From positions 7,371,501-7,431,500 of the forward strand of contig NC_064043.1 in assembly GCF_932526225.1 (NCBI RefSeq): 60,000 nucleotides of DNA, in the 5' to 3' direction. Under the pieces are notes generated by a model. The model was given only the letters and a program-made list of their open reading frames with translations. It ran no database searches and was not told where the DNA came from. Origin of the DNA: Nematostella vectensis. Lineage: Eukaryota; Cnidaria; Anthozoa; Actiniaria; Edwardsiidae. Each line of letters starts with the position of its first letter. Within the stretch, counting starts at the first letter, position 1. Positions 58,101 to 60,000 of this stretch are shown in pieces. A program made the translations under genes and the position numbers.

Positions 58101-58374
58101 AGACGTACGTGGACTTGTAGCTGACCCTGATATGGCTGAGCAGAGAGTTGACGAATACTTTCTCGTCGTCGAACCCGTTCTTCCAGCCTCCTCCAGACCA
58201 GTACTGCAAGCTCCCCGATGTGTCAACTAGAAAGATCAGGTCGGACATTGTATCGTTGTGGGTTCGCTGGAAGTCTTCGAGTTCGCGTTGACCATGTAAT
58301 TGGCATGATGAAGATGCATAGGGAAGACATCCTAAAATCGCCAAAGCGACTGCAACTACACCACCGATCGCCAT
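29721..58374 (-). CDS. SVEP1-like: secreted mosaic matrix protein related to SVEP1/polydom, 40 coding exons
   Basis: Exons (5' to 3'): 58374-57675, 57061-56906, 56200-56039, 55542-55351, 54899-54711, 51876-51676, 51306-51046, 50378-50124, 49586-49386, 48038-47776, 47429-47296, 46878-46712, 46223-46062, 45952-45791, 45657-45496, 45221-45052, 44929-44662, 44537-44295, 44033-43864, 43218-43043, 42399-42122, 41408-41172, 39944-39751, 38988-38860, 38361-38226, 37952-37932, 37775-37668, 37135-36962, 36772-36650, 36201-36082, 35774-35652, 35458-35282, 34789-34613, 34356-34177, 33552-33379, 32475-32299, 32095-31922, 31108-30920, 30505-30362, 30076-29721. Phases agree and total 7785 nt, 2594 residues. 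Most introns are phase 1, as expected of shuffled extracellular modules. There is a signal peptide and no transmembrane segment. The VWA, HYR pair, GCC2/GCC3, six EGF, pentraxin order matches vertebrate SVEP1, an extracellular adhesion protein. PAN, discoidin and CUB domains and only 11 sushi modules set it apart. An in-frame ATG at 58449 would lengthen the N-terminus, but the signal peptide fits the one at 58374. Confidence 0.9.
30653..30905. repeat. (ATC)n-type microsatellite
   Basis: Degenerate CAT/ATC trinucleotide tract in the intron between exons 38 and 39 of the matrix gene, reaching to within about 15 bp of the exon 38 donor. Confidence 0.9.
31165..31295. mobile_element. 131-bp element with CAGGGG ends
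   Basis: CAGGGGTGGGTCCAGG at the left and GTATCCGCCCCTG at the right are imperfect inverted repeats. The CAGGG start suggests a hAT-type nonautonomous element; no clear target duplication. Confidence 0.6.
31380..31920. repeat. (CAT)n-type microsatellite, 540 bp
   Basis: Almost pure degenerate CAT/ATC/ACC triplets running up to the donor of exon 37. Long frames on both strands here are artefacts of the triplet pattern. Confidence 0.92.
31922..35458 (-). CDS. SVEP1-like: matrix protein exons 32-37: six sushi modules
   Basis: Residues 2013-2365, one module per exon of 174-180 nt. Ends read [50 protein letters not shown] and [10 protein letters not shown]. All introns are phase 1. The donor side of exon 35 is repeated several times downstream. 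Confidence 0.94.
32561..32893. mobile_element. 333-bp near-complete palindrome (fold-back element)
   Basis: ACAGGTAGCCCAAGCTCT at 32561 pairs with the reverse complement of the stretch ending at 32893. Pairing continues inward through AACATAGGGCGAAAAAC, TATTAAAAGCGACTTTTTCA to a central ACCAGATCTGGT at about 32745. No coding capacity. Between exons 36 and 35 of the matrix gene. Confidence 0.88.
32885..33425 (-). repeat. ~80-bp tandem repeat derived from the donor end of matrix exon 35, about seven copies
   Basis: The true exon end (33379) lies in the top copy. Copies near 33285, 33205, 33123, 33043, 32963 and 32886 share CCGCTGAYCTAYCT (donor side) and ACACGTGGG (exon side). The nearest copy keeps the exonic TGTCCATTTGCCGTCCGCCC almost intact; distant copies decay. 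Confidence 0.8.
33879..33965. mobile_element. short element with CAGGGCCGTAGCAGG end
   Basis: CAGGGCCGTAGCA at the left matches TGCTACAGCCC at the right as an inverted repeat. Interior is C-rich with CCCCAATATTTC. Same family as 26950 and 55605. Confidence 0.7.
34800..34990. repeat. ~45-bp imperfect tandem repeat in the intron before exon 33
   Basis: About four to five copies of AACTCTTCYATTCRAATTAAA followed by GGGAT. Confidence 0.8.
35652..37775 (-). CDS. SVEP1-like: matrix protein exons 27-31: EGF, sushi, three EGF modules
   Basis: Residues 1796-2012. Exon 27 (37775-37668) is an EGF ([15 protein letters not shown]). Exon 28 (37135-36962) is a sushi module ending RWTGNDPQC. Exons 29 (36772-36650) and 30 (36201-36082) are calcium-binding-type EGFs ([23 protein letters not shown]). 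Exon 31 (35774-35652) is similar ([15 protein letters not shown]). All exons are flanked by phase-1 introns. Confidence 0.92.
36300..36640. repeat. ~24-bp tandem repeat next to the donor of matrix exon 29
   Basis: Degenerate copies of CCCCGTTACGTGTTACGTTT, over a dozen. The array reaches to within about 10 bp of the exon 29 donor, and the exon end (CACATGTAACGG on the minus strand) resembles the unit. The exonic origin is only a possibility. Confidence 0.8.
37176..37421. mobile_element. MITE with TTAA-type target site (copy 2)
   Basis: Same element as 7886-8132, about 90% identical by eye and in the same orientation. Flanks are TTGA (37172-37175) and TTAA (37422-37425), so one target copy has mutated. 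Lies in the matrix-gene intron between exons 27 and 28. Confidence 0.9.
37932..37952 (-). CDS. SVEP1-like: matrix protein exon 26: 21-nt microexon
   Basis: Between CTTTTCTTTTCAG and GTTAGT on the minus strand. With the phase-1 neighbours it adds seven residues (ESVPVAK) between the discoidin and EGF modules. Skipping would keep the frame, so it may be alternatively spliced (inference). Confidence 0.75.
38226..39944 (-). CDS. SVEP1-like: matrix protein exons 23-25: F5/8 type C (discoidin) domain
   Basis: Residues 1637-1789, exons 39944-39751, 38988-38860, 38361-38226. DCVDPLGV starts the domain. [46 protein letters not shown] and RVEIYGC follow in the expected order. Discoidin domains bind membrane lipids or glycans. 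The first intron holds a dispersed repeat copy and a G/C-ended element. Confidence 0.93.
39246..39541. mobile_element. ~296-bp G/C-ended element with 8-bp target duplication
   Basis: CTATTAAG occurs on both sides (39238-39245 and 39542-39549). The ends GGGGGG..GGTGAATAGG and CCTATTCACCCCC are inverted repeats. The interior has many RATCCGY motifs, partly inverted. An 8-bp duplication is typical of hAT transposons. Confidence 0.8.
39985..40225. repeat. dispersed repeat, copy 2
   Basis: Same orientation and blocks as 591-790 with an insertion around 40065-40130. In the matrix-gene intron between exons 22 and 23. Confidence 0.75.
41172..41408 (-). CDS. SVEP1-like: matrix protein exon 22: PAN/apple module
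   Basis: Residues 1558-1636. [30 protein letters not shown] match the PAN/apple core of four Cys with the FxY motif. Binds protein or carbohydrate in other families. Not a part of vertebrate SVEP1 as I know it. Confidence 0.85.
41768..42030. mobile_element. repeat with GGCCCTGTCACACGTACG end, copy 1
   Basis: Carries scattered GCAACAAATT/GTCGCA motifs and CACGTGTGACAGGGC. The reverse complement of 59015-59245 aligns along most of its length (TTTTCTCTTG, TGTCTCGCAAAAAAA, TTTCTCAAAGTCGCAC, AAACTTCACGTG). MITE-like. Confidence 0.75.
42122..44033 (-). CDS. SVEP1-like: matrix protein exons 19-21: pentraxin domain
   Basis: Residues 1350-1557. [13 protein letters not shown] and [13 protein letters not shown] (exon 19, 44033-43864), [19 protein letters not shown] (exon 20, 43218-43043), [12 protein letters not shown] and [13 protein letters not shown] (exon 21, 42399-42122) are standard pentraxin blocks; GQEQD is part of the calcium site. 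The exon 20 donor is the weak gttaga but gives the right phase and a continuous domain. Confidence 0.93.
43732..43761. other. perfect hairpin in the pentraxin intron
   Basis: CTATGGCTGGGCA, a 4-nt loop, TGCCCAGCCATAG. Thirteen perfect base pairs; function unknown. Confidence 0.7.
44229..44252. repeat. poly-C tract
   Basis: Run of over 20 C in the intron between exons 18 and 19 of the matrix gene. Confidence 0.9.
44295..45221 (-). CDS. SVEP1-like: matrix protein exons 16-18: six EGF modules
   Basis: Residues 1123-1349. Modules start near [49 protein letters not shown] and [10 protein letters not shown]. The second and fourth are split by introns. Several have the D-x-D/N-x-C start typical of calcium-binding EGF. 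Six EGFs before a pentraxin domain is also the SVEP1 arrangement. Confidence 0.93.
45496..46223 (-). CDS. SVEP1-like: matrix protein exons 13-15: three GCC2/GCC3 (ephrin-receptor-like) repeats
   Basis: Residues 961-1122. Three 162-nt, phase-1 exons each encode one repeat with CxPGxYSSxGxxxCxxCPxGxY: [37 protein letters not shown] and [18 protein letters not shown]. Equal length and phase point to exon duplication. Confidence 0.92.
46270..46400 (+). repeat. dispersed repeat related to 11822-12035
   Basis: Shares GGTCATTTCTTATTAAGGAA and TCTTCAAATACT with the reverse complement of the copy in ABCB intron 3. In the matrix-gene intron between exons 12 and 13. Confidence 0.75.
46712..48038 (-). 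CDS. SVEP1-like: matrix protein exons 10-12: spacer region with polybasic site
   Basis: Residues 773-960, exons 48038-47776, 47429-47296, 46878-46712. Not a classic domain. The part with [19 protein letters not shown], the Cys pair [10 protein letters not shown] and NVNVFCG resembles the region between sushi and GCC2/GCC3 repeats in SVEP1 (from memory, moderate certainty). RKRRRR at 846-851 followed by S is a good match to a furin-type cleavage site. Exon 12 is Cys-rich ([11 protein letters not shown]). The exon 10 acceptor side is amplified in the preceding intron. Confidence 0.8.
48031..49017 (-). repeat. 38-bp tandem array carrying the acceptor of matrix exon 10, about 26 copies
   Basis: Unit on the minus strand: GATATCTGTGTTATAG|TGCGCTATGA, then CCCTTACCCTAT. 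The lowest copy (48031-48068) contains the true acceptor TTGTTATAG and the first bases of exon 10 (TACGCTATGATCC). Copies are nearly identical; some have TAGGATC or GGATTATA variants. Confidence 0.93.
49030..49365 (-). repeat. 37-bp tandem array after the donor of matrix exon 9, about nine copies
   Basis: Unit: GGACGGGTGTACATACAGAT, AGATAGACGGACAAACC. It starts about 20 bp past the exon 9 donor and adjoins the 38-bp array. On the minus strand each unit has CTGTATGTAC, similar to the true donor CTTGTATGTAC, but an exonic origin is not clear. The three long minus frames here reflect the repeat. Confidence 0.9.
49386..49586 (-). CDS. SVEP1-like: matrix protein exon 9: sushi-like module
   Basis: Residues 706-772. 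[14 protein letters not shown] ... [11 protein letters not shown] ... [11 protein letters not shown] ... DC has the sushi Cys spacing with an atypical end. It sits directly after the HYR pair, as in SVEP1. The donor is gtatgt. Confidence 0.8.
50124..51306 (-). CDS. SVEP1-like: matrix protein exons 7-8: two HYR modules
   Basis: Residues 534-705. Both start with the HYR pattern: [12 protein letters not shown] in exon 7 (51306-51046) and [13 protein letters not shown] in exon 8 (50378-50124). Both end with it too: [19 protein letters not shown] and [23 protein letters not shown] modules are immunoglobulin-like folds paired with sushi modules in SVEP1. Confidence 0.92.
50690..51075 (-). repeat. 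~90-bp degenerate tandem repeat derived from the donor end of matrix exon 7
   Basis: The exonic block (plus strand TGCACAGTGACCCTAAAATT) recurs at about 50694, 50863 and, diverged, 50778 and 50961; the true exon end is at 51046. Each is preceded by intronic CTTCTCCCTTTAGGTATTAC with the donor complement ACCCAC. Confidence 0.85.
51676..55542 (-). CDS. SVEP1-like: matrix protein exons 4-6: three sushi (CCP) modules
   Basis: Residues 340-533. Exon 4 (55542-55351) reads [15 protein letters not shown] ... [10 protein letters not shown], exon 5 (54899-54711) CQALDVANA ... [10 protein letters not shown], exon 6 (51876-51676) [10 protein letters not shown] ... [10 protein letters not shown]. Each has four Cys and the WxG-type Trp of sushi modules. 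Introns 4-5 and 5-6 hold a partial exon duplication and the 2.2-kb CACGCTA satellite. The exon 4 donor follows TGCAGGC. Confidence 0.88.
52050..54312. repeat. 2.26-kb CACGCTA satellite in the matrix-gene intron between exons 5 and 6
   Basis: From about 52070 to 53750 a 48-bp higher unit repeats. It consists of three CACGCTA-headed sub-units (ACGCTACTAGTTCAT, CGCTATTAGGACAT, ACGCTAGGGCAT). From about 53750 to 54312 it decays to simple 14-18-bp monomers (ACACGCTAGGACAT, CACGCTAGGAAATACTAG). Confidence 0.95.
54400..54735 (-). repeat. ~100-bp repeats derived from the donor end of matrix exon 5, four copies
   Basis: The true exon end (plus strand CTTACCT-like donor then TTCGCAGACAGTGTCTTCC at 54711) recurs at about 54615, 54509 and 54404 with growing divergence. 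Each copy keeps a C(C/T)TAC donor complement upstream except the most distant. Confidence 0.82.
55605..55735. mobile_element. element of the GGCCGTAGCAGG family
   Basis: Left TAGCAGGACCGTGCTGGGG and right GGACCTGCTACGGCCATG are imperfect inverted repeats. Interior shows CCCCTAAATATT and CCCCAATATT. Relatives at 26950 and 33879. Confidence 0.65.
56039..57061 (-). CDS. SVEP1-like: matrix protein exons 2-3: EGF-like and Eph-receptor-type Cys-rich modules
   Basis: Residues 234-339. Exon 2 (57061-56906) is Cys-rich and EGF-like ([10 protein letters not shown] ... [12 protein letters not shown]). Exon 3 (56200-56039) reads [19 protein letters not shown] then CVCKEGFDG, like the ephrin-receptor Cys-rich region also present near the start of SVEP1. 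Confidence 0.8.
56515..56690. repeat. dispersed repeat related to ABCB intron 9
   Basis: Inverted copy of the family at 15110-15258, sharing AATCCATTTCCATCGGCTAA and GTGACTCAAAG. In the matrix-gene intron between exons 2 and 3. Confidence 0.75.
57675..58374 (-). CDS. SVEP1-like: matrix protein exon 1: signal peptide and von Willebrand factor A domain
   Basis: Residues 1-233. [20 protein letters not shown] is a clear signal peptide. The VWA domain starts at about residue 45 ([12 protein letters not shown]). Its metal-binding site has DTSGS (51-55), the Thr in GMTNMHDAF and the Asp in FLLTDGQ, so the MIDAS looks complete. The whole domain is in one 700-nt exon with a phase-1 donor. Confidence 0.93.
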
Positions 58375-59014
58375 GGCGGGTGAGGGAGTATGCGGCGATA
58401 GAACGTGGAGTCGAGCTTGTAGATCATTCTTTAACGGCTGATTCAACAATGTTCAAAATAAATATGAAAGTCTTAATAAGTATGCGTTGATTGATTAGGA
58501 CTTTGTGATGTTTACTGCGTCGACACTTTCACTTTATACTTTAATCGAGTCAAAACCCTGATTAAGTAAAGTTCTGGTTTTATAGAAAAATTGATACAGC
58601 TCATATTAACATTTTTTAAAGTGGAATAAATAAAACAATATATACAGTTTTTCTTTCTCCGTTGAATAATATTTTAAAAGCAGCTGGCACGATTCCAAGC
58701 TCAGGCAACTGAACCAACAACAGATCACACCACCTGTGTTATACCATACAGCGGCATGGACAGCGAAGTCAGTGTCGGCAAAGCTTACCCCATCCTTAAC
58801 CCACATTATAAAAATATATGACTTTTGAAAGTCCGACTGCGCCCGTCAAACCAGCGAGCGACAAAGAAATAAAATGCTTCAATGAAAATAAGCCCTTTCT
58901 AACAAAGAAACTGATTCGTAAGCGCAAATTTTGCCACCTAAAAAGTCACATTATTTCTTGAGGCCCTATTTCTTAAACCTTTCAGTTCCAACTTTTCTCG
59001 CAAATAAAATAATA
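58375..59014 (-). promoter_or_regulatory. 5' flank of the matrix-protein gene
   Basis: No further exon recognised. The in-frame stretch up to ATG 58449 could be translated but looks like 5' UTR. No TATA box stands out. Confidence 0.3.
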
Positions 59015-59245
59015 ATAATTGCAAGTCGCACGCACCATGTAACACGTGAAGTTTCTTTTTGAGACTTGGAGACATTTTTCGCGGAAAGCAGATGCGAGTT
59101 CTTCTTTTTTGGTGCGACTTTGAGAAAAGAAAAAAAAAGTTGCAAAGGTGATGTCACACGTATGAAAACTCGCTTACGAGTTGCGGGCATTTTTTTTGCG
59201 AGACAAGTTACAAGAGAAAACATGTATTTGTGACGACAAGGCCTT
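59015..59245. mobile_element. repeat with GTCACACGT motifs, copy 2
   Basis: Inverted relative of 41768-42030. Confidence 0.7.
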
Positions 59246-60000
59246 CTGTGCAATAATCGATAGAAAACATGGCCTTTTACCAAGCCGCTAAAACATTATA
59301 TTCAATTATTGCCATACTTATCATTATTGTATCATTTGGCGCAATTTATGAAGTGATTTTCTCATATACTTTTAGAATAGATTCCATCATATGGTGAATT
59401 CAAAATAATAATTAAAATGACGGTACCCACTTGTTTTTGTGCTGAGGTTGGCCAAACACAGCCTATTTTTTGTTATATATGCCTATTTTGTGAAGACAGC
59501 AAGTTCAAGAATTAATTGCAAGCTCACTATCGAAATCCTTTGAAAAGATGTTAAAATTTTACCGGCTTGTTGCTAGTACACAGCAATTCTGTTTTGGTCG
59601 TTTCATCTCTTAATGTAAAAACATATAGTAAATTTTGAACTCACATTTGAGAAAAATTGAATGTCATGGGAATTATTGATTATAATTTTATTTAAATGAT
59701 AACAAAATTAAATCATTTAGTTTTTCTACCGCGCACACTTCTTGACAAACGCATACACTTTGAAGCCACAATTCCCTATAAATTTGTAAACGTTTATTTC
59801 AGTACGATGCTACCGCAAAACAACAACGAGCGCACCAAAAGTAATAGGAATTATCAATTATATCTCTCTTTTCCCTAAAATAATGATAGAAAAACCAAAA
59901 CTATTTTAGTAAACGGAATCCGGATACCCGCGCACACTTGGTTACAAACGCACACATTTTTGAGCGCACATTTCCCCATAAATTTTGAAAGTCTATTTCT
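59246..60000. other. intergenic, AT-rich, with a ~200-bp diverged duplication
   Basis: No gene. The blocks around 59728-59810 and 59930-60000 share CGCACACTT, ACAAACGCA, CACATTT/CACAATT, CCCYATAAATTT and are probably tandem copies of one unit continuing past the window. Confidence 0.55.

Noticed and set aside
58375-58449. Matrix-protein start at ATG 58449
   Set aside because: It would put 25 polar residues before an excellent signal peptide; the ATG at 58374 is better placed.
1-60000. tRNA and rRNA genes
   Set aside because: No cloverleaf or rRNA signature was noticed, but I could not run a search, so absence is not proven.

Overview
The window is metazoan nuclear DNA: split genes with clean GT/AG introns, many minisatellites and several short inverted-repeat transposons. 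The gene content (a full-length ABCB transporter, an SVEP1/polydom-type matrix protein, a DUF4743-type Nudix hydrolase) and the compact introns suggest a cnidarian, most likely a sea anemone such as Nematostella. The species call is inference.

Layout. (1) 338-3391, minus strand: the first four coding exons of a Nudix hydrolase whose Nudix box lies off the left edge. (2) 4478-6520: a decayed Penelope-like retroelement flanked by a perfect 35-bp inverted repeat. (3) 7886-8132: a 247-bp MITE between TTAA sites; a second copy lies at 37176-37421. (4) 8556-27381, plus strand: a 26-exon ABCB (P-glycoprotein/MDR-type) full transporter. My exon chain sums to 4023 nt, i.e. 1340 residues, with no phase break. 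(5) 29721-58374, minus strand: a 40-exon secreted mosaic protein, convergent with the transporter. The chain sums to 7785 nt, i.e. 2594 residues. Its order is signal peptide, VWA, EGF-like/Eph-type Cys-rich modules, 3 sushi, 2 HYR, sushi, a spacer with a polybasic site, 3 GCC2/GCC3 repeats, 6 EGF, pentraxin, PAN/apple, discoidin (F5/8C), EGF, sushi, 3 EGF, 6 sushi, 2 CUB. (6) 58450-60000: flanking DNA with repeats and no recognisable gene.

The most unusual feature is a recurrent kind of minisatellite. In both large genes several tandem arrays are built from a piece of exon plus its splice site: donor-side units at ABCB exons 12, 21 and 25 and matrix-gene exons 5, 7 and 35 (perhaps 29); acceptor-side units at ABCB exon 22 and matrix-gene exon 10. 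The exon-22 array is special. Its 81-bp unit is a whole number of codons, all copies are open, and each carries a 3' splice site in the same phase, so it could insert 0-6 copies of a 27-residue unit into the last membrane segment of the pump.

Functionally the three genes look independent: a small-molecule hydrolase, a plasma-membrane efflux pump and an extracellular adhesion/matrix protein. All exon coordinates were read by eye from reading frame, splice consensus and phase. UTR ends and transcription starts are not determined.
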